Positions 40,421-50,418 of a DNA stretch of 50,560 nt are shown piece by piece. Position numbers and translations under genes: made by a program. The DNA lies in contig CANJMS010000005.1 in the NCBI GenBank assembly GCA_947475825.1, positions 1 to 50,560 of the forward strand, read 5' to 3'. Each line of letters begins with the position of its first letter. Positions within the stretch are counted from its first letter, which is position 1. Under the pieces are notes generated by a model. That model was not told the DNA's origin and searched no databases. It saw nothing but the letters and a program-made list of their open reading frames with translations. This DNA comes from Nitrosomonadales bacterium. Its GTDB lineage: Bacteria; Pseudomonadota; Gammaproteobacteria; Burkholderiales; Gallionellaceae.

Positions 40421-43030
40421 TTGAGCACACAACGCATCGTTGATTCTCTATCCGCGCTTTATGCTAATCACGCCGTCGTGTTTTGGCATGATGCCGATGT
40501 TGAATTTTCCACTTCTATCGACAGTCTTGCCTTGCCTGAAGTGCAACTGGTGCGCATCGATTCCATACCTGCACTTCAGGTGAAATTGAACATTGAACGT
40601 GCGTCAAAACAGAAATGGCTGCTCTACAGCAACAAGCCAGAGCCTGTACTTGCCCAAGATTGGCTGCTAGATATTCGCCTGCGCAGCAAGTCATTTAGCG
40701 CAGATGCCGCTTCCATTCTGCTGGAAGACCTCGGTTTGTCATCCCAAAGCTTGCGCGCGCATCTGAAGCTGAGGGCGAAGTTTTTGCGCTCAAAAGAGCG
40801 CGTCGAAAAACTCAAGCGATTGGTTGTGCCAAGCGATACGGCGATCGATCTGGATCGCAAGATGCTGGCGGTCATGGCGCGAGCAGATCAGCCCGACTTG
40901 TCGGCAATATTGCTGCGTTTATTTTCTGCACTTGTGATTGGTGGGGAAGCTGACCTCGATGCCGTATCCAAGCAATGGCAGGACATTCAGAGCAACGAAC
41001 TGGAAGCGTCTTTCTGGACAAAGGTGGATAAAGAGTTCGGCTACGCCGTGGCGGAGCCGACATTGCGCGATTTGTTGTTCCATTTGCTGGCGACTGATTT
41101 CGCGCGTGCTCTGTCTGGTAATTGCCCCGGCCAGCTTACTCATTTTGTGCTATCTAATAAAACACAGGCGGGGAATGCGGCGGTGTTCGTTAGTCGTTGG
41201 CGTTCAGACATGTCGCACTTCGCCAGCTACAACGCTTTGTCATATTTGGTGGCCAAGGAGCTGGATATTGCCGGGATGCTGGGCACACTATCTGGTGATG
41301 CACTTTCGGATGTGATGACATTTGCGGTAGTCGAGCAGCGCATTATCAAATATCTCAAGGATCGGATTATTGCGGCATCGGGCGCTGAATCGAATGCCGT
41401 GCGTGCCTTGATCGCACGCCGTCGTGATGGTCATTGGGCGAACCGTTTGCTGGCTCAGGGTAGCTATACCAACCGTGCTTTGGCCGCGAGTTATGACGCC
41501 TTGGAAGCCGCATATAACTTTTTTGAGTTGAAGTCTGCACATGATGCAGGCTTTAGTTTTGCTGATGCAGCAGAAGGACTGGAAGCGTATCAGACAGAAA
41601 TTTTCCGCTTTGATCAACTCTATCGGCAGTTCAATTATGCCGCTGCCGCAGTGGAGCCGATGGGTTGGGCGGTGCTGCATGAACTGAGTGAGCGTATCGA
41701 AAGTACCTATTCGGGCTGGTTCATGCCGCAACTGACCTCAGCTTGGAGTAAGGTCGTTGAGGGCAACAGCGGTTTGTTGAAGACGTGGCGAGTTGATGGG
41801 TTGGTGAGTCAACCGGATTTTTATGTCAAGCATGTTAAGCCGGTGTTGGATGGCGGATCCAAGCGTGTATTCGTTGTGATCTCGGACGCTTTCCGTTTTG
41901 AGGCGGCAGAAGAGCTGGTGCGGATCATCAATGGTCGCAGTCGGTTCAAGGCATCTTTATCAGCAATGCTCGGTGTGTTGCCGTCTTATACTGCACTGGG
42001 TATGGCCTCGCTGTTGCCGCACAACAAGCTGGCTTACAAGCTGAATACCAATCTCGACTTAAGTACAGATGGAGCGGTGGTGTCCACAGTCGAGCAGCGC
42101 AGCACGCATCTTGAAAAATATGGTGGTGTAGCAATCAAGGCTGAGGATTTGCTGGCCTTGGGTAAAGATAAAGGGCGTGAATTCGTTCGTGATCGACAGG
42201 TGGTGTACATCTACCATGACCGGATCGACATGATCGGCGACAAACAGGCATCAGAAACCAAGACATTTGAGGCGGTAAACGATGCGCTGACGGAGCTTGG
42301 CCAGTTGGCAAATTTTATCATCAACAGCCTGAATGGCTCGGTAGTGCTGATGACGGCTGATCACGGATTTATGTATCAAGAATCTGCGCTGGACGATGTG
42401 GATAAATCGCCTTTGGATGAAAAGCCTGCCGGTACGCTGCGCGCCAAAAAACGCTTCCTGATAGGGCAGGGGATTGGGGTCAACACCAAGGCATGGTGCG
42501 GCAATACTGCCGTTACGGCAGGAACAGAAGCCGGTGAAGGAAGTATGGACTTCTGGCTACCCAAAGGAGCAGCGCGCTTTCACTTTGCGGGTGGGGCGCG
42601 ATTTGTTCATGGTAGTGCCATGCCACAGGAAATTGTGATCCCGGTAATTACTTTGCGCGAGAGCGAGTCGGATAAAGCTAAAACACGTATTGTGGAATTC
42701 AGTCTGTTGGGAGCCTCCAACAAGGTAGTAACCAACCGGCAGCGCTTCGAGTTTATTCAGACTGAAGCGATCTCAGAGCGGGTATTGTTACGCACCGTGC
42801 AGATTTCCATTCGCGATGGAGATACATTGATCAGCGATGAGCAATCGTTGACCTTCGACAGCGATTCGGAGTTAATGGACAAACGCAAGAGAACCGTAAT
42901 GCTAACGGTGCGTTCTGGAAGCTATGATCGGAACAAGGATTATTACTTGATTGTCCGTGATGCGCAAACCAAGGTGGAAGTGTTGCGTTCGCCATTGCGT
43001 GTTGACTTGGCGTTTGCCAATGATTTTTAG
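40421..43030 (+). CDS. pglZ: BREX phosphatase-fold protein PglZ
   Basis: An 869-residue PglZ protein of the alkaline-phosphatase superfamily. Metal-site motifs are visible: VFVVISDAFRFEAAEELV at about 482-499 and LMTADHGFMYQ at about 642-652. An N-terminal helical domain of about 400 residues and a C-terminal beta-rich domain flank the core. It works with PglX in BREX. The start is a TTG (40421) with AGGGG about 8 bases upstream. No in-frame ATG near it would keep the conserved beginning. Confidence 0.93.
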   Translation: MSTQRIVDSLSALYANHAVVFWHDADVEFSTSIDSLALPEVQLVRIDSIPALQVKLNIERASKQKWLLYSNKPEPVLAQDWLLDIRLRSKSFSADAASILLEDLGLSSQSLRAHLKLRAKFLRSKERVEKLKRLVVPSDTAIDLDRKMLAVMARADQPDLSAILLRLFSALVIGGEADLDAVSKQWQDIQSNELEASFWTKVDKEFGYAVAEPTLRDLLFHLLATDFARALSGNCPGQLTHFVLSNKTQAGNAAVFVSRWRSDMSHFASYNALSYLVAKELDIAGMLGTLSGDALSDVMTFAVVEQRIIKYLKDRIIAASGAESNAVRALIARRRDGHWANRLLAQGSYTNRALAASYDALEAAYNFFELKSAHDAGFSFADAAEGLEAYQTEIFRFDQLYRQFNYAAAAVEPMGWAVLHELSERIESTYSGWFMPQLTSAWSKVVEGNSGLLKTWRVDGLVSQPDFYVKHVKPVLDGGSKRVFVVISDAFRFEAAEELVRIINGRSRFKASLSAMLGVLPSYTALGMASLLPHNKLAYKLNTNLDLSTDGAVVSTVEQRSTHLEKYGGVAIKAEDLLALGKDKGREFVRDRQVVYIYHDRIDMIGDKQASETKTFEAVNDALTELGQLANFIINSLNGSVVLMTADHGFMYQESALDDVDKSPLDEKPAGTLRAKKRFLIGQGIGVNTKAWCGNTAVTAGTEAGEGSMDFWLPKGAARFHFAGGARFVHGSAMPQEIVIPVITLRESESDKAKTRIVEFSLLGASNKVVTNRQRFEFIQTEAISERVLLRTVQISIRDGDTLISDEQSLTFDSDSELMDKRKRTVMLTVRSGSYDRNKDYYLIVRDAQTKVEVLRSPLRVDLAFANDF

Positions 43031-43033
43031 GAA

Positions 43034-45070
43034 ATGACGATGAGTGATTTAAACCAAGACAAAAGCCTCGATGCGTTATTGAACGAATTCCTGCCTGGCA
43101 AGGTGGTGCGCAAGGATCTGACCAAGCAGATCAAAGAAGGTGCGAATGTGCCGGTGTATGTGCTGGAGTATTTGCTTGGCATGTATTGCGCATCGGATGA
43201 TCAGGCGACAATTGATGCAGGCTTAGTCAATGTAAAACGGGTACTGGCAGAAAACTATGTGCGCCCCGATGAAGCGGAGAAGGTGAAGTCAAAAATCCGC
43301 GAGAGCGGTAGTTACAAGGTGATCGACAAGGTTACGGTCAAGCTGAATGAGAAGCGGGATAGTTATGAAGCGCTGCTTTCTAATTTGGCGATCAAGGACG
43401 CCGAAATTTCTGATTCCTATGTGCGCAATTTTGAGAAGCTGCTGGTCGGTGGGATATGGTGCATCGTGACGTTGCAGTACCGCTTTGAAGAGAACCAGAA
43501 GGGTTCGCCATTTTCAGTATCCGAATTAAAGCCTATCCAGATGCCGAACATGGATATGGATGAGTTGTTCAAGTCGCGCAAGGGGTTTACTGAAGAGCAG
43601 TGGATCGATGGGCTGATCCGCTCGACTGGGATGGAGCCATCTTGTTTTGATCAACGAGTGAAATGGCACTTGCTGGCACGCATGATTCCGCTGGTGGAGA
43701 ATAACTATAACTTGTGCGAATTGGGGCCGCGTGGCACCGGCAAGAGTCACCTCTACAAAGAAATTAGCCCGAACAGCCTTCTGGTATCTGGCGGACAAAC
43801 TACCGTCGCCAACTTGTTCTACAACATGGGGGCACGCAAGGTCGGTCTGGTTGGACTTTGGGATGTGGTCGCCTTCGATGAGGTGGCTGGCATCAATTTC
43901 AAAGACCACGACGGCGTGCAGATCATGAAGGACTACATGGCCAGCGGCTCTTTCTCTCGTGGCCGAGAATCCATCAATGCCAGTGCATCCATGGTGTTTG
44001 TTGGCAACATCAACCAATCTGTCGAACAGATGGTGAAGGTCAGCAACTTGTTCGCGCCTTTCCCTGATGCGATGATCGACTCCGCCTTTTTTGATCGCTT
44101 CCACGCTTATGTGCCGGGCTGGGAGATTCCCAAGATGCGGCCGGAGTTTTTCACCAATCAGTACGGCATGATTGTGGATTACTTGGCCGAGTGGTTGCGC
44201 GAGATGCGTAAGCGCAGCTTCGCCGATGCGATTGATAAATGGTTCAAGCTGGGCAATAACCTGAACCAGCGCGATACGATAGCCGTGCGCCGCACCGTGT
44301 CTGGCCTGCTCAAACTGACCTGCCCTGACGGTGAATACGGAAAGGAGAACGTGCGTCGGGCGCTGGAATATGCACTCGAAACTCGTCGCCGAGTTAAGGA
44401 GCAACTCAAGAAAATCGGCGGCATGGAATTCTATGACGTCCATTTCAGTTACATAGACCTGGAAGATGGGCAAGAGCGATTTATCTCGGTTCCGGAGCAG
44501 GGTGGTGGTTCCCTCATTCCAGATGGGCGACCCAATCCCGGAACCTTGCATACAATTAGCATCGGCGAGAATGGTATGCCAGGTGTATACCGATTGGAGA
44601 TTCAATCTATCGCCGGCAATGGCAAAGTATCAGTCACCGGTAATAGTTTTCGGGAGCACTCCAAGGTTGCATTCGATTATTTCAAGGCAAATGCTTCAAG
44701 GGTAAGTGGAGCGATCAAGCCTGGAGATCACGACTACCATTTGCATTTGGTGGAGCTGCAAAATTCTGGAGCTCCCGAGGCGCTGACATTGGCCAGCTTG
44801 ATAGCGCTGTGCTCAGCAACATTAACCAAACCGGTGCAATCTCAGATGGTCGTGATGGGTGACATGACCCTTGGCGGAACCATTACTCAGGCACGCAACC
44901 TGGCTGAAAGTTTACAAGTTGCATTTGATGCAGGTGCTAAACGCATCTTACTGCCGATGTCGAGCGTGACCGACATTCCTACGGTTCCAGGTGAACTGTT
45001 TGCTAAATTCCAGACGAGTTTTTACTCAGATCCGGTGGATGCGGTGTTTAAGGCGTTAGGGGTTGAGTAA
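43034..45070 (+). CDS. brxL: BREX Lon-like ATPase BrxL
   Basis: A 678-residue Lon-like AAA+ protein. Walker A GPRGTGKSHL is at about residues 230-239, Walker B VVAFDEVAGI at about 277. The C-terminal Lon-protease-like domain follows from about 480, ending in LLPMSSVTDIPTVPGEL. BrxL forms ring multimers on DNA and is needed for phage exclusion. A second ATG at 43040 is equally usable. It closes the BREX part of the island. Confidence 0.93.
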   Translation: MTMSDLNQDKSLDALLNEFLPGKVVRKDLTKQIKEGANVPVYVLEYLLGMYCASDDQATIDAGLVNVKRVLAENYVRPDEAEKVKSKIRESGSYKVIDKVTVKLNEKRDSYEALLSNLAIKDAEISDSYVRNFEKLLVGGIWCIVTLQYRFEENQKGSPFSVSELKPIQMPNMDMDELFKSRKGFTEEQWIDGLIRSTGMEPSCFDQRVKWHLLARMIPLVENNYNLCELGPRGTGKSHLYKEISPNSLLVSGGQTTVANLFYNMGARKVGLVGLWDVVAFDEVAGINFKDHDGVQIMKDYMASGSFSRGRESINASASMVFVGNINQSVEQMVKVSNLFAPFPDAMIDSAFFDRFHAYVPGWEIPKMRPEFFTNQYGMIVDYLAEWLREMRKRSFADAIDKWFKLGNNLNQRDTIAVRRTVSGLLKLTCPDGEYGKENVRRALEYALETRRRVKEQLKKIGGMEFYDVHFSYIDLEDGQERFISVPEQGGGSLIPDGRPNPGTLHTISIGENGMPGVYRLEIQSIAGNGKVSVTGNSFREHSKVAFDYFKANASRVSGAIKPGDHDYHLHLVELQNSGAPEALTLASLIALCSATLTKPVQSQMVVMGDMTLGGTITQARNLAESLQVAFDAGAKRILLPMSSVTDIPTVPGELFAKFQTSFYSDPVDAVFKALGVE

Positions 45071-45106
45071 GACGTTCGGTAACGGCACTAACGACGAGGG
45101 GGTAGA

Positions 45107-47059
45107 ATGATTCTGACAGACAATGAAACAAGTATCGATCTGCTAAACAACGAAGCGATCGCCATAACGATCATCGACCTGCTACGTGAGCGTCCGGATC
45201 GGCCTGTGACGATCGGTGTGCATGGCGACTGGGGTGCTGGAAAGTCGAGCGTCCTAGAAATGATCGAAGCTGGCTTTGCCAGCGATGGCAAGGTTCTATG
45301 CCTTAAGTTCAACGGATGGAGATACCAAGGCTTCGAGGACGCCAAGATCGCGTTGATCGAAGGCATCGTGACTGGTCTTGTCAAGAACCGCCCGGCGCTA
45401 ACTAAGGCTGCCCACGCGGTCAAGGATGTTTTCAATCGGATTGATTGGCTGAAGGTCGCCAAGAAGTCCGGTGGCTTGGCTCTAACGGCTTTCACCGGCA
45501 TCCCGACAGTGGATCAAATCGACACCATCGTGAGCACGCTCGAGGGCGTGCTGGCTGATCCCGGACAGTTGGCGAACAAGGAAAATCTTACCACCGCGAT
45601 CAATGGCATCAAGTCGATCCTGAAGCCTGCCGAGACAAAGAATGTGCCAGAAGAGGTCGAGGCATTCCGCAAAGCCTTCGATCAGCTCCTGAAGGATGCA
45701 GGAGTTGAGCAACTGGTCGTTTTAATCGATGACCTCGATCGCTGTCTGCCGGACACGGCTATCGAAACGCTCGAAGCCATCAGGTTGTTTGTCTTCACCG
45801 CACGCACGGCATTTGTGATTGCCGCCGACGAGGCGATGATCGAGTATGCAGTGCGCAAGCACTTCCCCGACTTGCCTGAGACGACAGGCCCACGCGACTA
45901 TGCGAGGAATTACTTGGAAAAGCTGATCCAGGTGCCGTTCCGTATTCCTGCATTGGGTGAAACAGAGACACGCATCTACGTGACGCTCCTGCTGGCCGGC
46001 GCAGAACTCGGGGAGGACGACAGCGGCTACGCAGAACTCATCAAGGCGGCTCGTCTGAGGTTGAAGCGACCATGGGAAAGCGCGCCACTTGACGCCGCGA
46101 CTGTCAACAAGGCTCTCGGCGACAAAGCCGCCAAGGCGCATAACGCCCTGATGCTCAGTGACCAGATCGGGCCGATTCTCGCCAGCGGTGCGAAGGGTAA
46201 TCCTCGGCAGATTAAACGCTTTCTTAACACGCTGCTGCTGCGAAAATGCACTGCTGACGTTCGCGGCTTCGGCGACGAAATCAAGCTGCCAGTGCTCGCG
46301 AAGCTAATGCTGGCTGAGCGCTTTTTGCCCAGCCTGTTCGAGCAAATCGCGACCGTGGCGGTGACACATTCGCAAGGGCGCTGCGTGGATATAGCACCTT
46401 TGGAGGATGCCAGTGCATCGGGTGACAACGGTACCCCAAGAACCGAAACCAAGGAGAAGTCTTCCGACGAGAAAACGTCGAAGGCAGTAGTGGCCGCAGA
46501 GAGCGCCATCCTTTCCGAGTGGAAAGCATCGCAATCGATTTTGGCTTGGGCACGCGTGCAACCATCGCTCGCGGAGATCGATCTGCGTCCCTATCTGTTC
46601 GTGTCCAAGGATAAGAAGGACTACTTTGGCCCTGCATCTGCACTAGGGCATCTCGCCAAGGTCGCAGAGAAGATCTTCGGATCCAAGATGTCCGTCCAGG
46701 CATTGGAGTCGGAATTGAAACAACTCGCGCAGCCCGAGGTGGAGAAACTGTTTGAGGCGGTGCGAACCAAGATCATGAGTGGTGACAACTTCGATACCCA
46801 ACCCGCCGGGATCGATGGAATGGTTGTACTGGTCAAGGCACAACCCAGCTTGCAGGGCAAGCTGCTGGATTTCCTCCACGCACTGCCCGGTAGCCGATGT
46901 GGCCCTTGGGTCGTAGGCGGTTGGCAGAGTGCGCTCAAGGATGCCGATGCAATTGCCAAGTACGAAAGGCTGCTTGATGGTTGGTCCAAGCTCACGAACA
47001 ACCAGATGCTGAAACTTGCGGCGGATGCCGCGCGTAAGACTAGGAAGGGAGGTCGCTAG
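45107..47059 (+). CDS. qatA: QatA, KAP-family ATPase
   Basis: A 650-residue KAP P-loop NTPase, first gene of a QatABCD anti-phage system. Walker A GVHGDWGAGKSS is at about residues 36-47 and Walker B VVLIDDLDRC at about 204-213, with FVIAADEAMIEYAV as the following strand and helix. GAGGGGG stands before the ATG. It starts 36 bases after brxL, so it may share the BREX transcript. No membrane segments of the classic KAP type are evident. Confidence 0.9.
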   Translation: MILTDNETSIDLLNNEAIAITIIDLLRERPDRPVTIGVHGDWGAGKSSVLEMIEAGFASDGKVLCLKFNGWRYQGFEDAKIALIEGIVTGLVKNRPALTKAAHAVKDVFNRIDWLKVAKKSGGLALTAFTGIPTVDQIDTIVSTLEGVLADPGQLANKENLTTAINGIKSILKPAETKNVPEEVEAFRKAFDQLLKDAGVEQLVVLIDDLDRCLPDTAIETLEAIRLFVFTARTAFVIAADEAMIEYAVRKHFPDLPETTGPRDYARNYLEKLIQVPFRIPALGETETRIYVTLLLAGAELGEDDSGYAELIKAARLRLKRPWESAPLDAATVNKALGDKAAKAHNALMLSDQIGPILASGAKGNPRQIKRFLNTLLLRKCTADVRGFGDEIKLPVLAKLMLAERFLPSLFEQIATVAVTHSQGRCVDIAPLEDASASGDNGTPRTETKEKSSDEKTSKAVVAAESAILSEWKASQSILAWARVQPSLAEIDLRPYLFVSKDKKDYFGPASALGHLAKVAEKIFGSKMSVQALESELKQLAQPEVEKLFEAVRTKIMSGDNFDTQPAGIDGMVVLVKAQPSLQGKLLDFLHALPGSRCGPWVVGGWQSALKDADAIAKYERLLDGWSKLTNNQMLKLAADAARKTRKGGR

Positions 47060-47931
47060 TGGGAACATCAACCGCATACAAAGGACCAGGAGGAGGAACT
47101 CCACTTGTACCGTCGTGGCTCGGATCGGATGACGGAGACAATCCACCTAGCATACCGGCAGCACCGGGTGGCGCTACGCCAGCACCAGACCTCGTTCCTC
47201 CAGCACCTGCCAATCGACCTGCGATGCCCGCGCCCGCAGACCCAAACCGCTTCATGAGTGCACGCAACAACTTCACGCGCTTTGCTCACTCAGGTGGGAG
47301 AGACCGTGCCAGCTTGGGGAGAGCGGTTTCGAGCTATGTTTCCACGTCCACAGGAGGCGCGCGACAAGCTGCACAACGCATGGGCGCTTCACGGGGAGCC
47401 GGAGCACGACTGCTGGGGTTCCTTACGGATGTACAGGCTCTCGGTGTAAGAGAAGCTCTACGCACGCTGAACTTGGAGGGTTTGGCTGGGCGTCCAATCG
47501 ACGAAGTTTTCGTCGGGTTGGCCGATTATATATGCCCGAATGCTGGAACAGTTGACGATGGCGTTGCTAGGGAAGCGTTCGTCGAAACGATCATTGAGCT
47601 AACCACACTTGGCGTCACCGATCTGGATGCGCTTACGCCCGACCAGATGCAGACGGTCTTCGAACTGTATGCAACTCACGCCATCGAAGCGCGCTTGTGC
47701 AACGACATAGGGATCAAGGCCATCACCATGCCTGACGATGCGCAAGCTGCGCTGCGTATTCAAGAGCAGTTATGCGATTTCATTCGAAATGGTGTCAGTG
47801 ATGCCCTGACTGCAGCCCGCACAGAGACGCCAGTTCTGACGCAGGATCGCATCCAGTCTTTTGTCGATTCGGTCTATGAGCGTTCCTTCGGTATTCTAAA
47901 GGGACTTGGCGACGCGGAGGCTGACCAATGA
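47059..47931 (+). CDS. qatB: QatB protein
   Basis: A 290-residue protein of the Qat system. The first 70 residues are Pro/Gly/Ala rich (PGGATPAPDLVPPAP) and probably disordered. The rest is helical, starting near FMSARNNFTRFAHSGGRD. The start is a GTG that shares a base with the qatA stop (TAGTG). Its place between qatA and qatC gives the name; its activity is unknown. Confidence 0.85.
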   Translation: MGTSTAYKGPGGGTPLVPSWLGSDDGDNPPSIPAAPGGATPAPDLVPPAPANRPAMPAPADPNRFMSARNNFTRFAHSGGRDRASLGRAVSSYVSTSTGGARQAAQRMGASRGAGARLLGFLTDVQALGVREALRTLNLEGLAGRPIDEVFVGLADYICPNAGTVDDGVAREAFVETIIELTTLGVTDLDALTPDQMQTVFELYATHAIEARLCNDIGIKAITMPDDAQAALRIQEQLCDFIRNGVSDALTAARTETPVLTQDRIQSFVDSVYERSFGILKGLGDAEADQ

Positions 47932-49292
47932 ATCGACACCTCATTGTGGGTCGCTTCGGCTCCGACGATCAGATTGAAATCCCAAGCGCTACTGATGAAC
48001 AGACGACACGGTTGGAGCTTGTCGCTGGCGAAAAGTCACTCAACCACGGCATCGGCGGGGCTCTGACAAGTCTCAATCGCTTGGGCGTATCCCCATCCGA
48101 AATCGGTCTTGATCTGCTCATCGTTGCCGCTCACGTTCACGCCGCCGACACTCGAATCTCGCGCGAAGAACAATCGCAAGACTCATGGACGCGTGAAATC
48201 AGACTTGTGGTGCCCGTCAGCGACCCAAATCGTTGGCATGCTGCCGCAGGAACACTTTCACGCATGCTGGGGTTTCTGACTGGGGATCGTTGGTCCGTTG
48301 GATTCAGATTTAGACCAGAACGATTCATCAGAATTACTACGCCACGCGCCACATTACTGCCAACAACATTTGATGCTGTCAGCCTATTCTCGGGAGGGCT
48401 GGATAGCTTGATTGGTGCCATTGATCTTTTAGAGAACGGACGCACGCCACTTCTCGTCAGCCACGCGGGGGAGAGTGCATCGAGTGATGCTCAAAGCAAG
48501 CTGTTCTCCAAGCTGAAAAACCATTACACCGCTTCATCGTTTGATCGACTGCGTTTACCAATGGTCTTTGAAAATGGTATGGTGGAAGGCGTTGGCTCTG
48601 AGAACTCAACTCGGGGTCGGTCGTTCCTTTTCTTCTCACTTGGTGCTTTCGCTGGCACCGGTATTGGTTCAAATTTCGTGCTACGAGTACCGGAGAATGG
48701 ACTCATCGCACTCAATGTTCCGTTGGATCCCTTGCGACTGGGGTCGAACAGCACGAGAACTACACACCCTTTTTACATAGCCAGATGGAACGACTTTCTC
48801 GCCGAAATGGGCATCGATGGGCGAGTCGAGAATCCATACTGGGACAAGACAAAAGGCGAGATGGTTGTGTCATGCGCGAATGGGACGCTGCTTCGCTTGC
48901 TCGCTGACGACTCCCTTTCATGTTCATCACCAGCAAAGAGCCGATGGCAAGGTCACGGGATTGAGCACTGTGGGTATTGTCTTCCATGTTTGATCCGTCG
49001 CGCTTCGCTCGATGCGGCTTGGGGGCGTGGCCACGATTCGACTGTCTACACTGTACCTGATCTTCGCGCGAATCCGTTGGACACGCACGAGTCTAAAGGT
49101 CAGCAGGTGCGCTCGTTTCAGTTTGCGATCGAGCGGTTACGTGTACGACCTGACTTAGCACGGTTGCTCATTCACAAACCTGGGTCGCTTGCTGACGAGA
49201 TCCCACGCCTCGATCAATTGGCCGACGTCTATCGGCGCGGACTCAATGAAGTCGCGCAGTTAATAGACGGTGTTATCACGAAACCGATCTGA
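47928..49292 (+). CDS. qatC: QatC, QueC-like enzyme
   Basis: A 454-residue protein related to QueC, the preQ0 synthase. The PP-loop SLFSGGLDSLIGAID is at about residues 152-166. A zinc-type cluster lies near 346 (HCGYCLPCLIRR), as in QueC, and an N-terminal extension of about 150 residues is specific to Qat. It may modify a base or a protein with a 7-deazaguanine-like group; the real substrate is not known. ATGA overlap with qatB. Confidence 0.9.
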   Translation: MNRHLIVGRFGSDDQIEIPSATDEQTTRLELVAGEKSLNHGIGGALTSLNRLGVSPSEIGLDLLIVAAHVHAADTRISREEQSQDSWTREIRLVVPVSDPNRWHAAAGTLSRMLGFLTGDRWSVGFRFRPERFIRITTPRATLLPTTFDAVSLFSGGLDSLIGAIDLLENGRTPLLVSHAGESASSDAQSKLFSKLKNHYTASSFDRLRLPMVFENGMVEGVGSENSTRGRSFLFFSLGAFAGTGIGSNFVLRVPENGLIALNVPLDPLRLGSNSTRTTHPFYIARWNDFLAEMGIDGRVENPYWDKTKGEMVVSCANGTLLRLLADDSLSCSSPAKSRWQGHGIEHCGYCLPCLIRRASLDAAWGRGHDSTVYTVPDLRANPLDTHESKGQQVRSFQFAIERLRVRPDLARLLIHKPGSLADEIPRLDQLADVYRRGLNEVAQLIDGVITKPI

Positions 49293-49305
49293 TGGCAGAA
49301 GAGTC

Positions 49306-50061
49306 ATGACTGCGTCTGAAGGTCTAGTCGATTTCCACTGCCACCTTGACCTCTATCCAGATCATCGAGCGGCAGTACAAGAGGCAGAGGAAGCCGGCAT
49401 CTTCACGCTTGCCGTGACGACTACCCCGAGAGCTTGGCCGCGCAACCACGAACTCGCGCAAGCCACACGCCATGTGCGTGCGGCACTTGGGATTCATCCC
49501 CAACTCGTTGGGGAACGCGCCAGCGAGTTGGCTTTATGGGACGCATACCTTACGGAGACTCGATACATTGGCGAAGTCGGGCTGGATGCAGGACCACGTT
49601 TCTTCAAGTCGTTTGACCTGCAGAAGCAGGTTTTCGAGCATGTTTTGCGACGCTGTGCGGAAGCGGGTAACAAGGTGATCTCAGTGCATAGTGTTCGGGC
49701 GGCAAAGTCCGCGCTAGATCACATCGAGAAATATCTACCCCTAGGTCAAGGGAAGATCGTACTTCATTGGTTCACAGGAACAAAGGCAGAAGCTAAGCGT
49801 GCTATCGAGATGGGCTGCTACTTCTCCATAAATGCTGCGATGCTTAGCAGTGAGCGCCATATTTCAATGGTTTCGGCACTCCCGCTTGAAAGACTGCTGA
49901 CTGAGACGGATGGCCCATTTACCAAAACGGGGGAACGTCCATCAAAGCCATCCGATGTGCTGATTGTCGTTGAAGCACTGGGTCGGTTGCACGGTTTATC
50001 ATCTATTGAGGTGGTGGCGAATATAAAAGCTAACCTGCGCGGGTTACTTGAATTTACGTAG
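49306..50061 (+). CDS. qatD: QatD, TatD-like nuclease
   Basis: A 251-residue TatD-family metal-dependent hydrolase, fourth gene of Qat. The metal motif VDFHCHLDLYPD is near the start, then AALGIHPQLV, YIGEVGLDAG, VISVHS, IVLHWFTG and LLTETDGPF, the full TatD set. The ATG at 49306 is preferred to a GTG at 49270 inside qatC. Probably a DNase acting with QatA-C. Confidence 0.9.
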   Translation: MTASEGLVDFHCHLDLYPDHRAAVQEAEEAGIFTLAVTTTPRAWPRNHELAQATRHVRAALGIHPQLVGERASELALWDAYLTETRYIGEVGLDAGPRFFKSFDLQKQVFEHVLRRCAEAGNKVISVHSVRAAKSALDHIEKYLPLGQGKIVLHWFTGTKAEAKRAIEMGCYFSINAAMLSSERHISMVSALPLERLLTETDGPFTKTGERPSKPSDVLIVVEALGRLHGLSSIEVVANIKANLRGLLEFT

Positions 50062-50418
50062 TCATAGCCAGTGGTGGCATGAATTACTTAGCTGGCTAGT
50101 TTGGGGATCCATGCGAAATATCAACATTGTATTTCTGGTTCGTCTTGACAATGGAAAGTGGCGAAGTCCAGCTTTCGGGCAAATAATATTATGTTATTTT
50201 ACATAATGCTTATTATACGAAGTAACAATGTCAGGGCAAAATAGTAATGTCCGGTTTCAGCAAAATAGAAATGTCGTATTTTGCTAACTGCTTGCTCCAA
50301 AGCCTGGCATTAATAAATTTGCATCGCCTCAAACAGACCATGGCCACGAGCAGCGCCTGTTAAGGGCCGACACAACCGAAAGTTCAGGCTGGGAACCCTA
50401 AACGTCTCCTCCTCGGCG
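50062..50418. mobile_element. Insertion-sequence end remnant
   Basis: No gene is supported. GCAAAATAGTAATGTC (50236-50251) and GCAAAATAGAAATGTC (50260-50275) are direct repeats 24 bases apart, with a third partial AATGTCAGG just before. Repeated short transposase-binding sites of this kind occur at the ends of IS21-like elements. No transposase gene is left, so this is at most a relic. Confidence 0.4.

Noticed and set aside
42396-42404. Perfect DnaA box TGTGGATAA
   Set aside because: It lies inside the pglZ coding sequence, far from the iterons; one 9-base match is expected by chance.
30249-49000. Many long frames opposite the BREX and Qat genes
   Set aside because: They mirror strongly supported genes and show low-complexity or Arg/Ser-rich translations typical of antisense frames.
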